DNA of 64,000 nucleotides from Lunularia cruciata (Eukaryota; Streptophyta; Marchantiopsida; Lunulariales; Lunulariaceae), in assembly GCA_948567375.1 (NCBI GenBank), contig OX419759.1, positions 51,623,493-51,687,492 on the forward strand. The letters run 5' to 3'. The notes beneath the pieces are model-generated. The model saw only the letters and a list, made by a program, of their open reading frames with translations. It was not told where the DNA came from and ran no database searches. This document shows, piece by piece, positions 55,355 through 64,000 of the stretch (the stretch's first letter is position 1; every line of letters begins with the position of its first letter). A program made the translations under genes and the position numbers.

Positions 55355-56930
55355 CTCCTCTAAACTCCTCCTTGTCCTTGACTTTGGTAGCTGTTTCTTT
55401 TTCTGGTGCCTTACCCCAAAGTCTTGATCTCTTTACCTTCAAATTTACTTCCTCCAAGCAGCTACTTTACTCAAGTTTGGTCCAAACTTGCGCATCACAG
55501 AAAAAGGCAAGGAGGTTGCCTCACTAGACTAGCCCACTTCTCTAAAAACTGCTTTCTTTGTCTTCCTCAGCTTGGCTTGGTCCTGCACTCACAAATTGTA
55601 AACTTCTTCTTAATCATACTCCCCTTTGGAATACTAGTCTTGGTTCTTCATCACATTCTTTTGGAATATTGACCTTAGGTAACTCCATGTATTGGATATC
55701 TCCTCCTTCTATGCATTCAATCTCATCATGAAACTCTTGATCTTCTTCCTCAACCACTTCTTCTATTGATTGTTGGACTTTAGGTTCTCCTTCATTTCCA
55801 TTGCTTGACTCCTTATTCTTTAGAATGAGCTCTTCTTCCTCAAAATCCCCATAATTGGATTTTTCCTCTACTTTCAACTCAATGCTTGACAACAAATCCA
55901 CCATTGCCGTCTTGTGTTTCAAGTTCAACTTTCAAGTTGTTCTTCTCTACATTTAGGAAACCATACCCTCAAGTTGACTTTGCTTCCTCAACCTTGGAAT
56001 GGTGACCGCCACAATCTTCACCTATCTATTTTTGGCAGAGTAGTCATTGCCTTCTCAAATCTCTCATGTAATATTGCTCATCTTTGTCTGGATCTTGACA
56101 AAGATCTGGTGAGACACCATCTTCTATTTCTCCTCCAAGCTAAGCAGGTTCAAACTTAAGTAAAGATGTGCCACAAATGGTATGAAATAATGAGGTGGTA
56201 TATTCATTCTCCAACTTCCAATCATTTGACTTATCCTTTGGTTAAACCACTTTGCAGAGTTCACCTTCTCTTTTGCAAACATTTGGTGAAAGAAAACCAC
56301 TTGCTACTTTGTCACATAGATGGTTTGCTCTAGCTTTAGCATTGCCATTAGAGACACAATGATACTTTACCTCATGAGGTCTTTGTAAGTGTCTACCTTG
56401 TACACATTCTTGGTGCAAGGTGCATTGAAGGTATTCTTCAATGCATCTCCATAGCATCACACTTCCTATAGAAGGTGGTTCTTGCCACATCTCCCATTGC
56501 TCTCTCCAATACAAGTCTCCAATCCAACTCAATCCATTGAGTTTGATTCCCTCTCTTTCCCTCCACCTCGAGACCATCTCTACAATTGTTGGTAATGATT
56601 TTTGCCATGAAACCTAGAATACTCAAATTCAGTTCTAGGCCAAAAATGTGATCCAAAGTCAGCTCAAGACTTTGATCCTCACTATCATATACCCAATTTG
56701 CAAATTGTAGGATTTTGCACTGCAAGTGACAAAACTTATGTTCTACACTTCATTGGAATTGTGCGCTCTTTACTTCATGGTTTCTTACAAATTCTTACAA
56801 ATGGCTACTTGGCTCATAAGTCTATCTCCTTTGGGACAACTCTTCAGAGGCATAGGTAATGCTTTGACATTGCAGAATTCAGTCAATGAAGTCTCAATTC
56901 TATTATTCTTTGATTCTCAATCATTCTTCA
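55355..56930 (-). pseudogene. E2 coiled-coil ORF, N-terminal half
   Basis: Matches E3 in several frames. 56438-56725 has 'KRGNQTQWIELDWRLVL' and 'TFYRKCDAM' (E3: 'KRGNPARWTESDWKLVL', 'TFYWKCDAV'). Near 56160-56210 a frame reads 'PPHYFIPFVAHLYLSLNLLS' (E3: 'PPHYFAPFAAHFYFGLNLLS'). 55614-55928 has the acidic 'EEEELILKNKE' and 'GEPKVQQ'. Many stops and shifts. It continues at 49728 beyond C2. Confidence 0.78.
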
Positions 56931-57060
56931 ATTGACTATCAATTGCAACTCACTTATTCTACATGACTTGATTTTATCACTCTCAAATTTATCCTACTTA
57001 CGAAGTATTTTTGCTTAATGTACCTTCTTGATTGGTTCCGCCCAAGTAAAATTTGTTGAG

Positions 57061-58330
57061 GTTTCTTCAGATTAGGTTGATCATTTTGATGCAAAGTTCC
57101 TTACTTTGGGTCTACCATCCTTCGTGAAGCTCTTCGTCTTGGCTTTTTGCCTTTCTTCTCACGATTTCTTTGGTTACTGGACGAGTTGGAATGAGCAGCC
57201 TCATAGCGGGCACCATGTTTGAGGACTTTGTCCAGAGAGGTTACATTTCTTTCCCTGGCAAAGATACGAATCTCCGGTGAAAGCCCGCCAAGAAACCAGG
57301 TAATGGCTTGGGCATCGGAATAACCCACCACCCCGGATTGCTTCGGAACTCGGTTCAATAAGGCCATGAACCGCTCAGAGTAATCTCTCAATTTTTCCTT
57401 CTTTCCTCGGTCCAAATCATTAAGTGCCACGAAGACACTCGTATCATAATCCACTTCCCAAAATCGTTCCAAGAAGCCATTTTGTAAGTCTGCCCAGTCT
57501 GCTGGTGTAAATCCCTTCTGCGTTACATGAGTATACCAGCTCCGAGCCTTCTTTCAGAGCAGACTTGGAAAATCCACAGTCGATCCGCGGAGTTATGTTC
57601 CTTGTTGGCAAAGGAAATGACTTCGAATTCCTCAATGAATTTGTCAGGATCTTCGTCTTGCTGGTATCTTTATACTTTTGATAAGCATGTTGGGTCATGG
57701 GTACCGAGGACATTGTTCGGTGCGGCGGATTTGGGTGTGGTAAGTTTGAACTTACGGGGAACCGTAGAGCTACTTGGTATGGACGTCGTGTTGTCTGCCC
57801 ACGGGTTCCAATTTGTCAAGTTCAAATTGGGGTCTTCTTCAACAATTTCTTCTTCTCTGGTTGTGTCGACTTCAACCCGATCAGAAGTAAGAGGTTCCAC
57901 AACTTCAATCTGGTCTTCAAACCTTCTTTGGGATAACCTAGGAATTGTTTGTACCAGATGCTGACACTCTTCTTCCGTAAGTGTTCGGCCTGTCTTTTCT
58001 CAAACAAACTTCTTAATGAAATAGACTTCCTTTACAGCTTAAGGGGAAGTCGGGGTACTGGGTCATAGTGCGTATGTCTGCTCACTCAAGTCTTTCTTTT
58101 TCTTGGAAGACGGGGATGAAAAGTAGCCTTGCCAACCTCCTTCCCGTCTCTTTTGGTCAAGTTCATGCAAGGCTGCTTGCACTTCGTGAAGAAGTTGAAA
58201 GTCCAACTCTTCTAGTTTGATTTTGTTTGAAGTGTGTGGGGCTTTCAAACGTTCATCTTCTTCATGATGCACTGCTCATCTTCGAGCCCTCTCATCCCAT
58301 TGTTCTCTCGATGCAGACATTCATATTGCA
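57061..58330 (-). pseudogene. Family E gag remnant
   Basis: The 57101-57472 frame is a retrotransposon-gag domain: 'FWEVDYDTSVFVALNDL', 'LRDYSERFMALLNRVP', then 'ITWFLGGLSPEIR' and a basic tail ending in a stop. Upstream pieces at 57444-58272 are in several frames, including a Leu/Glu-rich N-terminus and a Lys-rich block. No protease, RT or integrase follows; the next recognisable unit is the E coiled-coil ORF. The element is therefore probably non-autonomous, or lost pol. Confidence 0.75.
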
Positions 58331-58384
58331 TGGACACCTAGTTTTGAATTTGGCTTTGTATTCTTCCACTTCCAAGATTTGTAT

Positions 58385-58401
58385 CCCCGGCAACGGCACC
58401 A
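58385..58401 (-). other. Primer site of family E (tRNA-Asp)
   Basis: Minus strand TGGTGCCGTTGCCGGGG, one mismatch to the plant tRNA-Asp primer site TGGCGCCGTTGCCGGGG. It lies eight bases inside the LTR end. Confidence 0.88.
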
Positions 58402-58408
58402 AAAATCA

Positions 58409-59121
58409 TGTGACAACCCGGCAAATATCACTTTTGCGGTAATCGGGTCAGTAAAGTTTGTTCCCACAGAGATACTATCCAAAATTGGTCAAATATGAAG
58501 TCAAAAGTCACAATGGCAATTCTTCTTGATGGCTTCTTTAATCTCTCAGGTAGAAACTACACCCAAAAGAGAGTAACAAGCTCACAATCTTGATAACTTG
58601 TCACGAACACATACACATAATCACAACATAGCAAAGTCTGTCCAAACAACTCTTGATTGTGATGATTCAGATTCTCCCAAAGACGGCACTTCACTGCAAA
58701 GACCGATTTCACCATAGAATTGTGTTCCACCCCTCCACTGAAGGCACAACTTCCTCGATCAAAATTGCTTCACATCAACTTCGTGCTGCACTCACAAATG
58801 CAGAATACTAACAACACTACAATTCCTCTCAGACCTATCAAGGCATTGCTCCGATGCACTTCACTCAGGATCAAACACATAGAATGAAGATCAAGGCTGC
58901 AGATTCCAACATCCACAAACACATTGTCTTGCTCTTTGGAATTCTCCACACACTCACAAACACAAACACAAAATTGACAATATGAATTAAGCTTAAGCGA
59001 CGAGTATTGAAAACAATACTTCACTTTATCTATCTTCAGAAATTTTGAATACTGAATAACATTGTACTGCAAATGCTCCACTTAAATACTGAAGCAAACG
59101 GTAGACTTGCCTACCTAGGCA
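58409..59121 (-). repeat. LTR of family E (right limit approximate)
   Basis: On the minus strand it ends GGGTTGTCACA at 58409, followed by the primer site. It probably starts TGCCTAGG at 59121 after a purine-rich GATGGTAGGAAGCGG. A TATTTAAG box lies near 59083-59090. It has E3 coding sequence upstream and gag downstream, so it acts as 3' LTR of one unit and 5' LTR of the next. Confidence 0.7.
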
Positions 59122-59171
59122 CCGCTTCCTACCATCTTCATATCTGACTCTTCCTATCTCAAAATTGACTT

Positions 59172-60872
59172 CTATCCCAATCCGATGTCTACCTCATCAT
59201 CGGCTTCCAAACCCAATGATCTTCTTACTATTTCACCTTCTTTGGGTATGACTGATTCTACTAATTTCTTCACAAATTCTACGACTTCTTCACTACAATC
59301 TCCAATTGAACTCACAGGTAATCTATCTACACTCTTATTTCCCGACCCACTCTTCTCTAATGTATCAATTTTCAAGTCCAATGATACTTGTATTCCTACT
59401 TCTGCAACATTGATTTTCTTCTCCACTGTCACACTAGTCCAAATTTTCTCTAACTCCAAATTGACTAAATCCAACCTAAGACTAACATTATTTTCTACCT
59501 CTAACATTTTCCTATCTACACGCTCTCTCAACCGAATCAGCAATGTGTTCATGTCCACGTCCTTGGCTTTCCGTTTCCGAGTCTCCTGCACAAGTAATTT
59601 CAACTCATGTAGGCGAGCTTCTTCCAATCTTCCCTCAGCCTCCGTGCTTAAGATTGCTCTTAACTTCCCCGCAACCTCTCCTACTGATTCTGATTCACAT
59701 CCTCGAGAGCGTTTTACCTTCAACTCCTCCCGATACATTTTCAACTCGTCTTTGTATTCTGCAGCAAGCATCTTCTTCTCCTTTGCATACTGCATACTCT
59801 GCTGTTCTGCGCTCTTAACAAGTTCTTGCAAACGCTCTTCTTCTTCTTGCCTAGACGCCAATTCTCTCTGCCATGCTTGATCTTTTGTTGCGGCACTCTT
59901 CTTCAAGCTGTCCAACTCCTGCTCCATCACGATGTTCATCGCCTTAAAATGGACATTCTTGATGCGCACATCACTCACTTCCACCTTCATTTTGCTCAGC
60001 CACATTGCATGCTCCTTCAATTCCCCTACTTGCTTTTGCAATTCCCTCTCCTTCTTTGCGCAGCTTCCTTGTAGCATGCTCAGCGTTTTCTTCCTCGAGT
60101 CTTCCTCCCTTTGAAGTTCCTCCACTTCCGCGCTTCTTTGGACTTGTTGTTCCTGCAACTCCTTCACTTCACTCACCAGATACTTCACCATCTGTAATTT
60201 GTTCATCCCCTCTCTGTGATCTTGGGGAATTACACTTCGATTCGCCTCTAACAGCTCCAGCAATGGTGTGACTATCTTCGTTAAATACGATATCCCAACA
60301 AAGTGTTCTTCTTCTTCCTTGCTATCTTCGTTTGGAGTCTTCTCCTCCATCATCGGCTCCTTCATCCAAAGTCGCAATCTTTGTATCTTCATTGTGTTGG
60401 CGCTGTCTTTGTTTTGGCCTCTTGAACTCGGCCCCGCGAGATTCTCTACCTCCTCCTCTAGTCTTGACATATTCTCCACCATCGCCTGACCAGCCTCACT
60501 TACTACCACCAATTGCTGGACTTTGGGTTCTCCCTCTCTATCGCTCCCAGACTCCTCACTTTTCAAGGTGAGCTCTTCTTCTTCCGAGTCCTCTACTTGC
60601 GACTCAGTTTCTTCTTCCGACTCCGATCCCGATGATGCCCTTCTTACGACTTTAGCAGTCTTCAACATCAGCCGCTGAGTCTTTCTTTGCATGGGAGACG
60701 CCTTAGCTTCTTCGGGTTTACTTCTCTTCTTTGTCTTTGGACTGGTAACATCTTTGATTTTCCACTGTCCCGTCCTTGCAAAGTACTCGTCATTTGCTTG
60801 CAGATGAAGCATATACTGGCGTTCCTCATTGTCTAATTCCTGTCTCAAATTGGGGTGCATGTGCGACACCAT
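59172..60872 (-). CDS. E3 coiled-coil protein frame, 566 aa
   Basis: Open from ATG 60872 to the stop at 59172, ending about 50 bases before the LTR. Acidic Ser/Glu-rich segment at about residues 80-130. Long heptad-type coiled coil roughly 210-470 (Glu/Lys/Gln/Leu-rich, with basic 'ETRKRKAKD' near its end), then a mixed tail. No enzyme motif. The true N-terminus is probably further upstream: residues from about 60870 on align in a different frame with the block ending at 60826, so one indel separates them. E1 and E2 carry decayed versions. The function is unknown. Because it recurs next to an E LTR, I treat it as an element-encoded accessory protein, not a host gene. Confidence 0.72.
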   Translation of the reverse strand: MVSHMHPNLRQELDNEERQYMLHLQANDEYFARTGQWKIKDVTSPKTKKRSKPEEAKASPMQRKTQRLMLKTAKVVRRASSGSESEEETESQVEDSEEEELTLKSEESGSDREGEPKVQQLVVVSEAGQAMVENMSRLEEEVENLAGPSSRGQNKDSANTMKIQRLRLWMKEPMMEEKTPNEDSKEEEEHFVGISYLTKIVTPLLELLEANRSVIPQDHREGMNKLQMVKYLVSEVKELQEQQVQRSAEVEELQREEDSRKKTLSMLQGSCAKKERELQKQVGELKEHAMWLSKMKVEVSDVRIKNVHFKAMNIVMEQELDSLKKSAATKDQAWQRELASRQEEEERLQELVKSAEQQSMQYAKEKKMLAAEYKDELKMYREELKVKRSRGCESESVGEVAGKLRAILSTEAEGRLEEARLHELKLLVQETRKRKAKDVDMNTLLIRLRERVDRKMLEVENNVSLRLDLVNLELEKIWTSVTVEKKINVAEVGIQVSLDLKIDTLEKSGSGNKSVDRLPVSSIGDCSEEVVEFVKKLVESVIPKEGEIVRRSLGLEADDEVDIGLG

Positions 60873-61485
60873 ATGATGATGTTGATAGTAAGTTCAGCCC
60901 AAAGTAGAAATGAGCTGCGAACGGTGCAAAATAATGCGGTGGCGAGCCCATTTGCCAATTCACCACCATCTGCCTTGTGCGATGATGGAAGCATCTCACC
61001 CAATTTACTGGTACTCCTGCAAACATCTGATGGAAAAAGACCGCCTGCTACATGGTCACGTAAGTCATTTGTTCTGGCTTGAACATGGCCATCATCACCC
61101 CCATGATACTTCTTTGGATCGGGTCCCGATATGATTCTACCTTGTAACCATTTGCGGTTCTTGAAGCAAAAAATGAGTTACGGATCTCCGCCGTCTCCTC
61201 TACAGCATCACACTTCCAATAGAAGGTGATCCTTGTCAGCTCTCCTGCTTCCCTCCCCAGGACTAACTTCCAATCCGACTCAGTCCATCGAGCCGGATTG
61301 CCTCTCTTCCCTTCCTCACAATTACTGGCAGCAATCTCTGCCATTACACCCGGGAAATTGAAATTCCAATTCCATGCTAAAAAGGTAATACGAAGTCTAA
61401 CCAAGACTTCGATTCTAGCTACTACATCCACTCTTCGAATTGCAAAACCTCTCACTGCCAGCGCGTTGGCCACCTTCTTCACCAT
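60826..61485 (-). pseudogene. E3 N-terminal domain (conserved, unknown)
   Basis: Frame 61048-61485 starts at an ATG and has 'KRGNPARWTESDWKLVLG', 'ITFYWKCDAVEE' and 'YRDPIQRSIMG'. A TAG at 61048 is followed in the same frame by 'QAVFFHQMF' and 60826-61026, with 'VNWVRCFHHRTRQ' and 'PPHYFAPFAAHFYFGLNLL'. The next segment is the 566-codon frame. The W-x-E-S-D-W block and the P-P-H-Y-F block recur in E2; a version of the second is in E1. I do not recognise the fold. It might be a DNA-binding domain (the W-x(n)-W spacing is SANT-like), but that is only a suggestion. Confidence 0.65.
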
Positions 61486-61488
61486 GAT

Positions 61489-62010
61489 TTATTCTCTCGT
61501 TCTACGTTGTTGGAAAATCAGACCCTCTCCTGGACAAGACACTCTAACTCCCTCAGGGTTCCGGAAAATCTCACTCTTGATGGGCTTTCGGACACGCATT
61601 ACTACAGGGCGACTACTCAAAGGAATTGGAAATTTACTTAGAGGTTTCAACTTCCTCCTACGCAATTGCAATTTTATATTGCCCCAAATCGCAGTCATTC
61701 TTCAGTTGATTTTGTCTATGAATTTCTCTCTTCTGCGTGCACTCCCGGTCACTATCAAGACATGCTTATTTTGCTCCCGCCATTTCTTGAAATGTACTTT
61801 CTTGCCACGTACAGAGGTTGTTAAACGGTCTTCATCTTTCCTGCGTCTTCCAACCCGAAGACAATGATCTTCGGCTTTTTTCCGGTGTACTCCTCTTCCG
61901 AGTACCTCCGTCATCAGATTTGATGTTAGCTTCTTCGGCTTCCTTCCAAAGTCACTTTTGCCACTTCTTTGTTTGCAATTCGACTGTTCCGTGCTTACTT
62001 CATCTCTCAA
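61489..62010 (-). pseudogene. Basic frames upstream of E3
   Basis: Two minus-strand frames (61489-61698 and 61702-62010), both rich in Lys and Arg. They precede the E3 domain without a gap. They may be the 5' part of the E3 transcript or an unrelated remnant. No motif recognised, and no gag like that at 57061-58330 is visible here. Confidence 0.35.
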
Positions 62011-62964
62011 TCACTACTAACCATAGAAAAAAACAAAAAATGTGGGTACCACATAGAGCAACATTAGAAATGTTGTAGTTACTGAAAGAAGTGCCTCAAA
62101 TGAAGAGGTACTTGAAGGAATGACATTGAAAGTTAGGATGGGAGAAGCACTTGAAGTGATGCAAGATAATCCCAAGTACTTGCAAGCCAACCTACTTGTA
62201 GGATGTTCAACACTCGGAGTGATGTAGGATGATCCCAAATGCTAGCATGAAGGATGTGTCTATAGGCCAAATGATTTGCATGACCAAGTATCAAGGTAGA
62301 AAGAAAAGTTGTGTCACAAAGGAGGATGAGAAACACTCATTGAGGTGTAGAATGAACATGAGTGCTTAAGGAGTAAATACCACACCAAGTCTTGTGGAAT
62401 CATTCTAAATGCTTGTAGGAGATGCAACACTCACATTGCCAATAGGTGAGGTGTACAAGCCTAAGTTTTGAATGCCACTTTGGCACTTGGACTTAAGTGC
62501 CACTGTGATTTGAATGTGCCAACAACAACACTTGCCGCCAAGCATTGTTACCTACAAGATAGCTATTACCACTTGGTAGGCAAGTGTGGCATAGGGGAAA
62601 GTGATTAGAAATAAATTTTTGGCACATGAGAGGGTGAATCTTCACTAAGATTGACATGTGTAGGCCTCCGCATGCATAATGACAAGTGCCTACCCACTAT
62701 GTTACTGCCAAAGTACTAAAGAATGACCATGAATTGAGTACATAAGTTGAGTGCTTGGCTAGAAGTGGCACTTCTCACAAACCCATCTGCCTTCTAAGCT
62801 GATTGAGTAGTGTCTTGTGCATTTTCATAAAGAAGTGAGTTACTTGGAGTCATTTTGAGAGTGGCACTTGGCACAATTTTGGATACTCAAAGTGAAGTGA
62901 GGTACTCAACATAATATGTAAGTGAAGTTGTAGTAGTTTTTCTTGTGCAAAAGCCATGATGATC
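62011..62964. other. Spacer rich in CACTTG/AAGTG words, no gene
   Basis: No frame of note. Short words such as 'aagtgcc', 'cacttgg' and 'gatgatccca' recur irregularly, especially 62120-62240 and 62470-62600. The family is not recognised. Confidence 0.45.
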
Positions 62965-63635
62965 TGTGAGCAGGCCTGTCTTTCACTCAGGATGAACCTC
63001 TAATGGCTATTAGGGTAGCGCACCATGGATTAAGAAGGCAAAGAACCTTAACTCCATCATACTCTTCCTAGGCTAACACTCCAAGACTCAAGACATTGCT
63101 CACTAGAGAACTCAATGAGAGAGAGATAGTTGCAAATGAAAGTATGATGAGTACCTCCTCACCCCTTGTTTATATACTTGTGAAATAGTAACGCACCAAA
63201 GTTACTAATTACTAGACTAAAAGTCAAGTAAAGTCAAAAATTAGAAAGGAATATCCACGCACATGGGCATATTCAACTAGCATATGATCTTATCTTGACG
63301 CAACCACTAAGTCAAGGATTTGTCCACATAGGCTATCCTTGGGCTATAGGAGAATCCAAAACAAAAAGGCTTGCGGGCCCAAGAGTTCTCAACTCTTTCC
63401 TCAAAGCCAAACACCTAGGAATAATACCAAGTCAACACATTAGAATCCAAAATAGTGGTGCTCATCTTTCCACCTCCTCTGAAGTAAGGTCCCCTCTTTC
63501 TTAGCCATGACTAACTCTAGCTAATCATGACTAATGTAGAACCATCCTTTATCTCTATATAAATAACATCTCTCAAGTACTTGTTATACCAAGCTAAATA
63601 TCACAATACCACACACATACACAAATGGGTGTTAC
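62965..63635 (-). repeat. 3' LTR of another A-family element
   Basis: Full A LTR, minus orientation, diverged from A-II and lacking part of the GTTAC cluster. It is followed on the right by the polypurine tract and the 3' end of A-family coding sequence. Confidence 0.92.
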
Positions 63636-63932
63636 ATTTACCCCCGGACTAAGTTTTCACTTCGTCCTCAAAGTGAAGATCTCTCTACCTTCTATGATAC
63701 ATCTTCAACTTATCATGGTTAATCCTATCAAAGTGTCTTCCTCCCAACTCCTTGAGATCATAGGAGTAAGGCCTCACACTATGAAAGGTCCAAAGTACTA
63801 AGGCAAAAACTTATTTTGCGCTCTCTTGAATCAAATAGAATCAAACAACATTAACCAATCACCTTCTTTGAAAGGCTCCACCTTCTTCTTGCCTTGCTTC
63901 TTGTCATAACTCTACTTTTGTGTCCTTTGGCC
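63636..63932 (-). pseudogene. A-family gag-pol 3' end
   Basis: Corresponds to 16135-16430 of A-II, that is, the polypurine tract and the last residues of the integrase tail. It has a deletion near 63765-63775 relative to A-II and several substitutions. It ends abruptly at 63932 where a new A LTR begins. Confidence 0.88.
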
Positions 63933-64000
63933 TGTGAGCCGGCTTGTATTTCACTCAAGATGAACCTCTAATGGTCATTATGGTAGCGCACCATGGACTA
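63933..64000 (-). repeat. Start of a further A-family LTR, cut by the window edge
   Basis: TGTGAGCCGG, then 58 more bases matching the A LTR end. It interrupts A-family coding sequence rather than following a leader. It is therefore either a nested A insertion or the other LTR after an internal deletion. Confidence 0.85.

Noticed and set aside
59185-60571. Long + strand frames opposite E3 (231 codons and others)
   Set aside because: Mirror frames of the coiled-coil ORF: Ser/Leu-rich and not conserved in E1 or E2.
61048-61062. TAG CAG GCG in E3 as another readthrough site
   Set aside because: The third codon does not fit YYA and no second copy supports it; more likely decay.
1-64000. CRISPR arrays, rRNA or tRNA genes, bacterial operons
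   Set aside because: None seen. tRNA-like matches are only primer-site complements beside LTRs, and the repeats are LTRs or tandem duplications.

Overview
The window is nuclear DNA from a land plant with a large, repeat-choked genome. I see no host gene, rRNA, tRNA or CRISPR. Almost everything is LTR retrotransposons inserted into one another. A gymnosperm (conifer) or another large-genome non-angiosperm plant is my best guess. That rests on the element types, plant-style tRNA-Asp and initiator-Met primer sites, a chromovirus, and nonsense codons that look like decay at methylated CHG sites. It is an inference, not a measurement.

Four main families are named here only for convenience. Family A is Ty3/gypsy without a chromodomain, has a tRNA-Asp-like primer site and a roughly 690-bp LTR, and carries an extra zinc-knuckle ORF before gag. 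Family B is a Ty3/gypsy-type element encoding gag, protease, a DNMT3-like C5 cytosine methyltransferase, RT, RNase H, a DDE integrase and a C-terminal PHD finger. Family C is a chromodomain element with initiator-Met primer site and heat-shock-element arrays in its LTRs. Family E has LTR, tRNA-Asp primer site and gag, plus a large coiled-coil ORF with no recognisable pol.

Layout. 1-5124: E remnants and featureless AT-rich DNA. 5125-47420: one old + strand A element (A-I), split by three insertions: B-I (+, 6379-24896), C1 (-, 24939-32253) and B-II (-, about 39201-47378). B-I itself carries a solo A LTR (6680-7376) and a complete young A element (A-II, -, 15443-23271). A-II has an uninterrupted 1608-codon gag-pol and LTRs that differ at only about three bases in 692. 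C1 carries a 2.2-kb non-coding insertion (D, 26232-28416). 47421-62010: E elements on the minus strand, into which the full-length + strand C2 (49729-55349, TSD ACTTA) inserted. 62011-64000: undescribed spacer, then the 3' part of another minus-strand A element with a further A LTR starting at the window edge.

The most unusual system is family B. It combines a DNA-methylation writer and a putative histone reader with retrotransposition enzymes. Two copies share a UAG-CAR-YYA stop between the methyltransferase and RT, which suggests programmed readthrough. The ends of B-I are arranged as split direct repeats (A1 - interior - B1 - A2 - B2), yet the element is flanked by a short target-site duplication. 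Both B copies are inactivated mostly by CAG-to-TAG changes.

All coordinates were read by eye. Element termini are good to a few bases where a duplication is reported; domain limits within decayed copies are approximate.
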